A stretch of DNA of 14,041 nucleotides from Pigoraptor vietnamica (Eukaryota > Opisthokonta > Filasterea), in assembly GCA_943704525.1 (NCBI GenBank), contig CALSCQ010000192.1, positions 1 to 14,041 of the forward strand, given 5' to 3'. Made by a program: the position numbers and the translations under genes. The notes beneath the pieces are model-generated. The model had not been told where the DNA came from, made no database searches, and worked only from the letters and a program-made list of their open reading frames with translations. Positions 1 through 7,871 of this stretch are shown here, in pieces (the first letter of the stretch is position 1; each line of letters starts with the position of its first letter).

Positions 1-252
1 TCGACTAGCAGCCAGGAGGACAGCCACCAGAAAATTCCAAAGTCACCCACGCACGTGATCGAGGACCGCACGTGACCGGACAGGCGCACGCCCCGGATGG
101 TTCAGGTTCGTAACACTAGTCAATGTACCTATATTTAGTAACACATGCACAGACTGCCCCCGCACACCGAACACCCCAACACCGGCACTTCAAATCTCAG
201 GACGATTGCGTTGCCACTTCAGTCGCTCCTTGCGCACATTCTCAATACAGAC
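1..252 (+). promoter_or_regulatory. Upstream region of the RCC1-repeat gene
   Basis: No coding region is supported here. Two CACGTG hexamers, both extended to GCACGTGA, lie at 52-57 and 69-74, that is 17 bp apart. CACGTG is the core of the E-box/G-box bound by bHLH and bHLH-ZIP factors in many eukaryotes. A TATA-like stretch (tatattta) lies near 130-137, about 115 bp before the chosen ATG. An in-frame upstream ATG at 145 could extend the RCC1 protein by 36 residues, but that extension shows no recognisable domain. Assignment as a promoter rests on position and motifs only. Confidence 0.4.
52..74. promoter_or_regulatory. Paired CACGTG (E-box-like) motifs
   Basis: Two identical GCACGTGA elements occur 17 bp apart, about 180-200 bp upstream of the RCC1 gene start. 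The core is palindromic, so strand is not defined. Binding by a bHLH-type factor is inferred from the motif. CACGTG also occurs elsewhere in this GC-rich window, including inside a coding exon near 10680, so a single copy would mean little; the close pair is what stands out. Confidence 0.35.
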
Positions 253-2248
253 ATGTCCTGGCAGGGCCCACCGATACAATTGCGCCCGGGTGCGTCCCAG
301 GCGGACGCGCTGCAGTCGGGGCCGAGCTCCAACGACTGGGCATTCCGCGGGTCGCGCGATTCGAACTGGTCCCTCGGCGGGCAGTCCGACAACTGGTGCG
401 GCCGCGTGCACAACAGCGCTTCGTGTGACGAGATGCAACAGCGCTTCGTGTGACGAAGGCATTGGCGACTGCGTGTGTTGCTGGAACGGTTCGCCTGACT
501 TGTGTGTGCGCACTGTAGGTCATCGGGCGGGTCGGTGTCTCTGGCTGGAAACGGGCCTGTGAATGGGAACGTGACGCTTTCCTGGGTGCGTCTTGGTGCG
601 GCTCGTACGTGTGTATTGTGTGTGCGTGTGCGCACGTCTAAGTGTATGCCTGTGTTCGATGTACGCATGTGTGGGCGTGTAATGCGTGCGTGCACGTGTG
701 ATGTGCATGTCTGGGTCTATGGAGTTCCGTATTGAATCTCTTGCGGCGATGGCATCCCCTCAGGGCAACGACTCGAACGGCCGCCTTGGCCACGGGTCCT
801 TCGACAACCACGAGCAAGTGCCGAAGAACATTGGCCTCCTCGCCAACGTTGAGATTCAGTCGCTCTCGTGCGGGTCTGGCCACACTGTGGTCGCCGCGCG
901 CGACGGCCGCTGCATCACGTGGGGCAAGGGGCAGTACGGACAGCTAGGGCAGGTGGGCGTCCCTCTGGACTTGTGCTGTGTAGGCAATTTTGAGATGAAT
1001 CGTCGCATCCGTGCGTGTTTCTTGCTATCGTCTCAACTCGGAATCGGTCGCGCCGCTGCAGGGCGACGACAAGGACCGGTATGAGCCCACGGTCATCCGT
1101 CCCTTTGCGGCCATCCAGATTGCCATGGTTCGTGGTTTTGCCCTCCGTGTCCCTCTTCAACGACTGTGACTGCGCGTATGTGCTATTTAGCAGCTGACAG
1201 TTCGGTGCGGTTGTGACGGTCGTGTGACGCAGGTTGCGGCTGGCGACTCGCACTGCCTGGCCATCTCCAGCAACGGCGATCTTTTCAGCTGGGGTGCCGG
1301 TTTCTTTGGCTGCCTGGTGCGTACTTGGGACTCGGGTTCGATTCTCCGAGTCAGCAGCTTTCCCCTTCGTTTTTTTTTTTAATCTTTTTTTCTTACGCTC
1401 ATAAATGCCTCAACCGCGATTTTCAGGGTCACGGCGACGAGCAGGCGCGCCCGTCCCCTGCAGTCGTCGGTGCCTTCCGCGGCTATCCTGTCGCATCGAT
1501 CGCCGCGGGCGGTTTTCAGAGCTTTGCCATCAACGCGACCGGTGCTGTGTGCTCGTGGGGCCGCAACCAGTACGGCGAAATTGGACAGGCTGAACAGACT
1601 GTGCGTGCGCCGAAGGAGCTTGTGGCGCTGCGTGGACGACCCGTCGCGCGCATCTTCGCGGGCGTGAGCCACACGCTCATCGCGATGCAGGGAGGCGGCT
1701 GCGTCGCGCTCGGACTCAACGAGAACGGCCAGCTCGGCACGAACGACAAGAACAATAGGAACGTCCCCGAGGCGGTGAAGAACCTCGATGGCCTTGACAT
1801 TGTTTCGGCAGCGTGCGGCAAGCAGCACACAATCGCGGCGTCGTCCGACGGCCGTGCGTTTGGGTGGGGCTGCGGTGCGCTTGGGCGGCTTGGGCTCGGT
1901 CACGAACTGGACGAGAAGGCGCCGCGACAGATCCCCGCACTTCAGGGGAAGCCGGTGGCGCGCGTGGCGTGCGGCGACTCGTTCAGCCTCGCAGTCACGC
2001 AGGCGGGCGAGACGTACTTCTGGGGCGTCTTTGACGGCAGCGGGCGCGGCGTCGGCCACAACATGGGCATGCGGGATCCCCCGCCCCCGACGGCCGTTGC
2101 CTCTCTCGGCGAGGTGAATATCAAGCAGATTTCGGCGGGTCCCAACCACATTGTTGTTTCGGGCGTTCACAAGGGCGCAGTGTCGATTGCGGCGGCTGTC
2201 GATCACCCGTTCCCGTGCTTCTGCCCCGTTTGCAGCCCCTCTGGATAG
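253..2248 (+). CDS. RCC1-repeat (seven-bladed propeller) protein, six exons
   Basis: Proposed exons are 253-422, 519-585, 764-952, 1062-1127, 1233-1316 and 1427-2248, giving 465 residues. After a polar, disordered-looking N-terminus (about 1-62), seven RCC1 units follow, each with a WG..x.G.LG-type turn: LSWGNDSNGRLGHG, ITWGKGQYGQLGQG, FSWGAGFFGCLGHG, CSWGRNQYGEIGQ, VALGLNENGQLGT, FGWGCGALGRLGLG and a divergent FWGVFDGSGRGVGH. The linking GxxH/F...A strands are also present (SGHTVVA, GDSHCLA, GGFQSFA, VSHTLIA, KQHTIAA, GDSFSLA). RCC1 folds are seven-bladed propellers, used by Ran exchange factors and by many other scaffolds. No kinase, BTB, FYVE or HECT domain is attached, so the partner cannot be named. 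The splice sites are supported because each junction restores a repeat exactly. The exon 1 donor (gtgtga at 423) lies in a 21-bp duplication. The fourth donor (gttcgt at 1128) is weak. The last exon holds repeats 4-7 without interruption. Confidence 0.88.
411..456 (+). repeat. 21-bp duplication spanning the exon 1 splice donor of the RCC1 gene
   Basis: The unit beginning caacagcgcttcgtgtgac occurs at 411-431 and again at 436-456, a period of 25 bp. The first copy contains the modelled donor gtgtga at 423. The second copy carries the same potential donor at 448, but because 25 is not a multiple of three, splicing there would shift the frame of exon 2. Confidence 0.85.
1329..1352 (+). other. 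7-bp hairpin with a tRNA T-arm-like loop inside an RCC1 intron
   Basis: Within the intron 1317-1426, gactcgg (1329-1335) is perfectly complementary to ccgagtc (1346-1352), enclosing a 10-nt loop that starts gttcgatt. The ggttcgattc string matches the core of the eukaryotic tRNA B box, GGTTCGANTCC. The upstream bases are RCC1 coding exon, so no tRNA can be built here. It is an unexplained intronic hairpin. Confidence 0.4.
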
Positions 2249-2780
2249 ACGTGTGCGCACATTATTGTGTGCCCAACAGCGCGTGTCGCTTCGCCTTTGT
2301 TGTTGCGCTTTACGTCGTGGATGAAATTTAAGAAAGAGCACTCAGGGCTTACCGTACATGCAAATTGAGCGTGAATGTTTGTAGTGAGTTTTGCCGCTGT
2401 GCCGGCATTCACATGAAGCCATCATCCGGGGTGTGAAGTGGCTATTCTGTTTGCCCAAAATAGGAAAACGTTAAGACCCCAACGGCGAAAGTTGCACACA
2501 CCCCTCTCCGCAGAAAACGATAAGCAAGTGACACATAGACTGCCCTCTCGTCTCCCGTGCGCTCGCTCTCTAGACCTTGAATTACTGCCCTCTGTGTGTG
2601 CTTCGTGAAGCTGGGAGGGCTGATGGTCATCGTATTGTCTAGTTGGGCTTTGGCAGCACCTGCGAGTTGAAGGAACACGCTCTCTTTCATTAAGCATTTT
2701 CCTTCAGACCACAGTCGAATTTACGCGTCTCTGCGAGCCGAGCCCTTTGAACGGGCGGTTCGCCGCCATCTGTCGCTAAT
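2249..2780. other. Intergenic region between the RCC1 and FERM genes
   Basis: These 532 bp hold the 3' flank of the RCC1 gene and the 5' flank of the FERM gene. No AATAAA signal, RNA gene or convincing coding exon is visible; open frames on either strand show no domain. The distal end has a 7-bp dyad around the FERM start: ccgccat (2763-2769) and atggcgg (2781-2787). Confidence 0.5.
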
Positions 2781-5219
2781 ATGGCGGACAAACGTAAGTC
2801 GACGTGTCTAAGCTCTCGATTTGCGCCATAGCATTAATTGCCGTGCCTTCCATTTTTGCTGGCGCCTTCTTTTCCGCGCCTGACGCGTCGTTGTGCACTT
2901 GCAGGGATTGCGATCACCGTCAACCTCATGAATGAAACGGAGAAGGAGTTCTTCTTTGAGACGGGACGAAAAACGACGGCGTACGCCGTGCACGCCGCCG
3001 TGTGCGATGCCCTCCAACTGAGGGAGGAATCGCGCTCCCTTTTCTCGCTTTGGATTGTCGGTGCACGCCTACGTGAGTTTCTCCTGTTATCTTGAGTGTA
3101 TGTATGTAATTATGTTGGTGCGGCGCCCATTCTGCTATTTATCTTGAGTGTATGTATGTAATTACGTTGGTGCGGCGCCCATCTCCTGTTATCTTGAGTG
3201 TATGTATGTAATTATGTTGGTGCGGCACCCATTCTGCTGGTTTCTCCTTGTTTGTGATCTCGGACGTGTTCGTAACGACTTCTTCGCGGGGTTGCGTTAT
3301 TCGCCGACGCGCAGAGCTCCAATTCAAAAACTACCACGAGCCCGCCATCGTCCGCTCCCAATGGCCCATGATCAGCAGGAAATACCTCGGCGCCGAGACG
3401 GGTGCGTCCCATTGCGGCTTGCACCATCGTTGTGCCCATGTCGACACTATCGCTGTCATGCTGTTGCATTCGAGTGTCTGACGACTCTGTGGAATTCTGT
3501 ATTGACGGCGACAAGCCGCGCTATTGTCGCTGTGAAGCATGCATTGGGGAGACCGTGCGATGGGACCTCTTGTCCATCGACTTCGTTATGTGCGGGGCAA
3601 CTGTGACTGTGACTGACTTGTGATCTTTCTGTTTGTCTGTTTGGCGCATTTGTGCGCGCAGAGGCCGACGAAGAGCCGCTCATTATTTTCAAGCGCGAGG
3701 CGTTCCTCACGAAGGCAGCAGAGCGCAAAGTGCGCGATCCGCTCGCGGTGATGCTGCTGTTCGAGGAGGTGGGCCGTTTTTTAAGCGCGCCAATTCGCAG
3801 CGAATTGCATTGTGTAGGGACACACACAGCACGCACGCACACATCTTCGCAACCCCTTTGAACGCCCTCACACACACGGACCGCTCCTTCATACTCACGC
3901 GTTGTCCAATACCTCCGGTAACATTGTGTGCCCGGCGGTTTGCAAACGCAGGCGCGATACAACGTGCTCGAGGGCAACTATCCGTGCAACCACGACGACG
4001 CCGCGTACCTCGCCGCGATCATCATGCAGCTCCAGAACGGCGAATACAACAGCAACATCCACACGCCCTCATTCATCCAGTGAGTTGCTGCCCTCCCGAG
4101 CCGTATTTTGTGCGGGCAATTATCGCGTTTACCTTCGCACACACCATTTTTCTGTTTCGCCTGAACAGAGTGGAGAATGGATTAGTACTGTCGGTGCGCG
4201 CGCCCAGTCACTATCTTCTCTCTGTCCTTTGTTTTCTGAGGTCGACATGGCCCTCTATGTTTGCAACTGACCCCGCACTCTCTGACGCACGTTGTCCTCT
4301 CGCAGTGAGCGGCTGCTGTACGTCGTCCCCCCACACATGATTGACGGTCTCCGTGGGTCCGAGTGGTGCGATCGCATCACGAAGGCCTACGTGAAGCTGC
4401 AGGGGAAGCGTGACGCCGAAGTCCTCCACCGCCTCTTCCTCCAGTACACGTGGCAGTGGACGTACTATGGTTCGACGCAATTCTTTGGCGAGGTTCCGCC
4501 GAAGGAGACTGTCATTCTGCGAGACAAGATTAACGTCATTGTCCGCATCTCGATCAGCTCCGAGGGCATCACAATAATCAACGACAACACGAACGTGAGT
4601 ATCTTGCGTGTGAGCGAGTGCGTATGTGTGCGGGGTGGCTCAAATTAGGGGTTCTTTGTTGCTTGCCGTTCAGCGAGTGGCCTTTGTAGGGTGGGTTCTA
4701 ATGCGCGTGTCCCTGCGGTTTCGTCACGCAGAAAGTCCTATACACGTTTTTGTACGACGACATTGCGTGGGACGCGATCGAGACGGAGGAGAGCGGCGAG
4801 TTCATCATTGAGTATGGGTCCCTCAAGGCCCCGCAAGAGCTGCAAGTCCTGTCGCTGCAGGTGTGCAACCATCGGCGAATCTGCGTTGGTCGCATGCATG
4901 TTGCTCTGTTGTCTGTCACTCTGCGTGCGTCTGTACGCTGCATGCCTCACTATCGCACACCATCAGCGAATCTGCGTTGGTCGCATGCATGTTGTTCTGT
5001 TGTCTGTGTTGCACACTATGTGTGTGTCTGTACGCTGCATGCCCCACTATCGCACAAGAGGAGTAGTTCAGAGTGAGTTGGATGCGCCTTCCAAGCACGT
5101 GCTAATCCGCTCTCGCACGGCAGGCGGGTCTCATGGACGTGATGGTGGAGCGCTTCGTCGACATTCTCAACACCAAGGACATGGAAATCGAGCAGATTCG
5201 CCAGCAGCAACAGGCGTAA
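2781..5219 (+). CDS. FERM-domain protein, FRMD8/KRIT1-like, eight exons
   Basis: Proposed exons are 2781-2793, 2905-3072, 3315-3401, 3662-3768, 3952-4079, 4306-4594, 4732-4860 and 5124-5219, giving 338 residues. The protein is essentially one FERM module. Residues 6-89 are the ubiquitin-like F1 lobe, with the LFSLWIVGARLQLQFKNYHEP block that resembles the AlW..s..L.lQLKp.H.P signature of FRMD8 and KRIT1. Residues 91-205 are the helical F2 lobe (ARYNVLEGNYPC, later LHRLFLQYTWQWTYYGSTQF). Residues 206-305 are the PH/PTB-like F3 lobe (INVIVRISISSEGITIINDN, then VLYTFLYDDIAWDAI). A C-terminal helix and Q-rich tail end at 338. FERM proteins link membrane proteins to the cytoskeleton; FRMD8 binds iRhoms and KRIT1 binds Rap1 and HEG1. 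A conserved partner here is only a guess. The KRIT1 ankyrin repeats are absent. The first exon codes four full residues and ends with a consensus gtaagt donor. The stop at 5217 overlaps a possible gtaaga donor (5216), so an alternative 3' end is possible. Confidence 0.87.
3087..3238 (+). repeat. Three-copy ~50-bp tandem repeat in FERM-gene intron 2
   Basis: Copies lie at 3087-3136, 3139-3188 and 3189-3238. Each begins ttatcttgagtgtatgtatg and includes a ttggtgcggc block, and they differ at only a few positions (for example aattatg versus aattacg, and gcgccc versus gcaccc). The array fills most of the 242-bp intron 3073-3314 and leaves both splice sites intact. It looks like a young minisatellite. 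No coding role is suggested. Confidence 0.93.
4869..5055 (+). repeat. Two-copy ~90-bp direct repeat in FERM-gene intron 7
   Basis: Copy 1 (4869-4958) and copy 2 (4960-5055) both run from ccatc.gcgaatctgcgttgg to ccactatcgcac or its close variant. They share the blocks tcgcatgcatgttg and tctgtacgctgcatgcc. The main difference is a central segment that is 6 bp longer in copy 2. The repeat lies wholly within intron 4861-5123 and accounts for most of its length. Confidence 0.92.
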
Positions 5220-5434
5220 GATAGCCCTTTTCTGCGTGCGTGTGCGTGCAGTCGCTTTCTATCTGCTTTCGGCGCAGAACCCTTCCTATTTGCTTTGCGA
5301 GATGAGGCTACTGTTTTTTCAAATTGTCTTCTCTTTAGTGCGTCGCGTGCGCTGCGCTGGCCGCCAAAATCGTTTGCAATGTACAGTTTTCCTTTTCGCC
5401 GCTTCTGTCGAAATCGAACGCTTGCACGCACGTG
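5220..5434. other. Convergent intergenic region
   Basis: This 215-bp stretch separates the 3' ends of the FERM gene (+) and the orphan gene (-). It would carry both 3' untranslated regions. No AATAAA motif is visible on either strand. An acceptor-like ggcgcag ends at 5277; used with the possible gtaaga donor at 5216, it would add a short alternative tail to the FERM protein, ending at a TGA near 5305. That alternative is not supported by any domain. Confidence 0.4.
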
Positions 5435-6643
5435 TCACTGCGTGAGATCGCGCACGGTCCTTGCGAAGCGTGCTGCGAATCCCATGCGATTCTTTCGCGG
5501 CGAGTCTTCGGGGCTTCCGATGTCCGACGCCTCCGCACTCTGCGGACTGAGCGGGACGCGTGCGTTGGTGGCGTCGGGCTCCTCCAACAGCGTGATGGCC
5601 GTCGCCACGAGGTGCGCGCACGCGAGCAGGGCCTCCTCCGCACGCACGGCGGGCGCATCGCCCAGAAGCGTGTCGGCCTGCATCTCCGGCGACGGGGGGA
5701 ACTGGAAGGTAGGGACCGAAGTGGACCCGGGACCGGCCACCGACCCGCCGCTGATGGCGAGGGCCTTGCGGAGGCACGCGAGCGCGGCGCTCTTGTAGCA
5801 CGCCCCCAGCGCGCGACGGGGAGGCTCCTCCGACTTGTGTTCCTGCGCAGATGGCGCCGACTGTTGCTGCTTGCGACCGAACCAGCGCGGCCGCGATGAC
5901 GGCGACGAAGGGAGGCTCGCAAAGCCGCGCGTAGGATTCGACCTGGGAGAGCCCACGTCGTTCGAGAGGGAGCGCTCGATGATGTGAGGGGACGTGTTGT
6001 TGGAGGAGAGGGACGAAAGGTACGCAGACGACTCTGTGCTGAAAATGCTGCTGGTGCTGTCCTGCCGAGCGAACGGCTTGTCGTTGTCCATCGAACGGTT
6101 GGAATGTGCGCGGAAAAGAATGCGCCTCTCCGACGTCAGAATGTCCGGGAACTTGCTCAGGAACGCGGCCGGAACCGGGGTTGCGCTGTTGTTGTCGGCC
6201 GTGCTGGAGCTCTCCGCACCTGGCGTGGGCACCACGCCGGTTTCGGCGCTGTCGATGCTCCAGGACGACCCGACAGCGCATGCCGACAGAATATCCGTGG
6301 ACTCGTTCCGCACAAAGCTGGCGGCGGGCGTGAGAGCTACGGACGCGAATCCCGGAGCATGCGCTGTCTCTGCCGACGCATCGCTCACGGCCTCGCTGCC
6401 AGTCCGCGACGCGGTGATGCTGGAGCACGCCGACGTCGACTGCGAGTCAATCGCGAACACAGGAAGCCTCTTGACGTCCTCCTGTGGAACGCTCCGAACT
6501 ATTCCCATGATGTCCCGGAGCTGCTCGTCCGCGCGCGCGAAGAGTTCCTCCAGTTCGCTCTCGTCCTCCGTGGCGGTGATGACGACGCCCACATCGTGGG
6601 TGGCCACGAGGCCTTCGCCTGACGTGTAAAAGTCACCGATCAT
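5435..6643 (-). CDS. Orphan Ser/Ala-rich protein, single exon, 402 residues
   Basis: This long open frame is in a GC-rich background where long open frames also arise by chance, but it has features of a real protein. It starts at the first ATG after an in-frame stop (TAG, two codons upstream). Residues 1-60 look ordered and acidic (GLVATHDVGVVITATEDESE, then an amphipathic stretch LEELFARADEQLRDIMGIV). Residues about 65-270 are low-complexity Ser/Ala/Pro/Asn with many SP and RS sites, such as SNDVGSPRSNPTRG, that look phosphorylatable. Residues 276-297 (RRALGACYKSAALACLRKAL) and about 325-355 (an alanine-rich segment ending ITLLEE) look like helices. No signal peptide, membrane segment or catalytic motif is seen, and I recognise no family. 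It is intronless between intron-rich genes and divergent from the SRD5A3-type gene. Upstream exons cannot be excluded. Confidence 0.6.
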   Translation of the reverse strand: MIGDFYTSGEGLVATHDVGVVITATEDESELEELFARADEQLRDIMGIVRSVPQEDVKRLPVFAIDSQSTSACSSITASRTGSEAVSDASAETAHAPGFASVALTPAASFVRNESTDILSACAVGSSWSIDSAETGVVPTPGAESSSTADNNSATPVPAAFLSKFPDILTSERRILFRAHSNRSMDNDKPFARQDSTSSIFSTESSAYLSSLSSNNTSPHIIERSLSNDVGSPRSNPTRGFASLPSSPSSRPRWFGRKQQQSAPSAQEHKSEEPPRRALGACYKSAALACLRKALAISGGSVAGPGSTSVPTFQFPPSPEMQADTLLGDAPAVRAEEALLACAHLVATAITLLEEPDATNARVPLSPQSAEASDIGSPEDSPRKNRMGFAARFARTVRDLTQ

Positions 6644-6914
6644 TCTCTATGCCGGAATCCTCGTGTTTCGCTGCCTTCACGTGCCGTTTTTTGACTCTCT
6701 TGCAGTCGTCGCGAGATGTGGATGGCTTCAGCCGCGACCGCACACAACAGGCACAAACCCTCAAACAAGCCAACCGCAGGTGCACTGTCCAGACGGTCAT
6801 GCCACCGGTAACATGTGATCTGTGCGCGTGACAGTGCTATCTTCCACTTTGACTCTTCAACTTTAGATCCCCTTCGAAGCAGCGCATTTGTTTTCTTGTT
6901 CTCTGTGTTTTGCG
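6644..6914. promoter_or_regulatory. Shared divergent promoter region
   Basis: These 271 bp separate two divergently oriented start codons, so they probably hold the promoters of both intronless genes. A CACGTG hexamer lies at 6678-6683, near the orphan start, and the last 80 bp before the reductase start are pyrimidine-rich (tcttccactttgactcttc). No TATA box stands out. Shared control of the two genes is an inference from spacing alone. Confidence 0.45.
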
Positions 6915-7871
6915 ATGGCGCCGCTTACTATTCTCGATTTTTTGCGCGTGTACTGGCTCGGTGGTACGGCCATTGTTGTGGTGCTTGACGCTTGGGTTGC
7001 GGCGCATCAGCACTCGCCATTCGTGCGCGATTGTCTCACGTGGGGAAAGCTGAAGGACAATGTACCCTCGAAGGCACAGGAGCACGAAGAAGACAAGAAG
7101 AGCGCGCAGCCTCTCGCGATCCTCGCGCGCGTGCTGAACGTACCGAAGCGATGGTTCTTGCACTTTTATCTCGTCGGTACGCTGTGGAACGCCTTCCTCG
7201 TGCTGTCGTTCTGCGGCGCCATCGACGGAAAATGGCTCACGGCGCTCCTCAACCTCGATGCCACTCGTCTTCTCGCGCCCACCGGCAACAGCACTCTGTC
7301 GCCGCTCGAGCCCGCTTGCCTCCTCGCTCTCGTGATGATGCTAGTGCAGACGTCGCGGCGCCTCTACGAAAGCGCGTTTGTCAGCGTCTTCTCGTCGCGC
7401 GCGCGCATGCACGTCCTCCACTACATCGTCGGGGTGACGTTTTACGTCTGCAACAGCATGACGATTGTCGCCGAGTCGCACCATGGCGGCAGTTCTGCAG
7501 AATTGCGACCGCTGAACGCTCCGTTGGCTCTATGTGGGGCGGCCCTCTTCGTCTTCGCCAGCGTACACCAACACCAGTGCGCCCGCATCCTCGCGTCGCT
7601 GCGTGCCAGCCCATCGTCCAGCGAGCGCTACATGGTGCCACGAGGCGACTGGTTTGAGCTCGTCTCCAGCCCGCACTACTTTGCCGAGATCCTCATCTAC
7701 AGCGGGATCGCCCTTGCCATCGACGCCACGGCGCACCGCACGTGGCTTCTCGTCCTGCTCTTCGTCGCCGTGAATCAAATCACCGCGGCGGAATTGTCGC
7801 ACAGGTGGTACCGCAAGACGTTTGCCGACTACCCGCGCGGTCGCCGGCGTCTGATTCCGTATGTGTACTAA
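6915..7871 (+). CDS. SRD5A3: Polyprenal reductase, SRD5A3/DFG10 family (steroid 5-alpha-reductase-like)
   Basis: This is a single uninterrupted exon of 318 residues, which is also the length of human SRD5A3. The family is an ER membrane NADPH-dependent reductase that saturates the alpha-isoprene unit during conversion of polyprenol to dolichol, the lipid carrier for N-glycosylation. About six to seven hydrophobic segments are visible, including residues 4-30, 83-103, 132-146, 165-185, 200-217, 256-270 and 277-293. Family signatures in order are QTSRRLYESAFVSVFS at 145-160, MHVLHYIVG at 165-173, PRGDWFELVSSPHYFAEIL at 242-260, and the C-terminal HRWYRKTFADYPRGRRRLIP at 296-315. The conserved Gln145, Arg148-Arg149-Glu152, His169 and Ser252-Pro253-His254-Tyr255 are all present, so the enzyme looks intact. 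ATG 6915 is chosen because it opens directly into the first membrane helix and gives the family length. The C-terminal signature distinguishes the SRD5A3 branch from SRD5A1/2. Its lack of introns contrasts with its neighbours. Confidence 0.94.
   Translation: MAPLTILDFLRVYWLGGTAIVVVLDAWVAAHQHSPFVRDCLTWGKLKDNVPSKAQEHEEDKKSAQPLAILARVLNVPKRWFLHFYLVGTLWNAFLVLSFCGAIDGKWLTALLNLDATRLLAPTGNSTLSPLEPACLLALVMMLVQTSRRLYESAFVSVFSSRARMHVLHYIVGVTFYVCNSMTIVAESHHGGSSAELRPLNAPLALCGAALFVFASVHQHQCARILASLRASPSSSERYMVPRGDWFELVSSPHYFAEILIYSGIALAIDATAHRTWLLVLLFVAVNQITAAELSHRWYRKTFADYPRGRRRLIPYVY

Noticed and set aside
1379-2341. 320-codon minus-strand open frame opposite the RCC1 gene.
   Set aside because: It is the antisense shadow of the GC-rich last RCC1 exon; its translation is Arg/Ala-rich without a domain, while the plus strand has clear RCC1 repeats.
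3402-3623. Open frame inside FERM intron 3 that could be an extra exon.
   Set aside because: Joining 3401 to 3662 already restores the FERM F1-F2 linker in frame, and the open stretch lacks a convincing acceptor and any FERM similarity.
5319-6428. 369-codon minus-strand frame and two >200-codon plus-strand frames overlapping the orphan gene.
   Set aside because: All overlap the 402-codon frame. Their translations are compositionally biased (Arg, His, Cys) and lack ordered segments, whereas the chosen frame starts cleanly after a stop and has protein-like ends. The choice is not certain.
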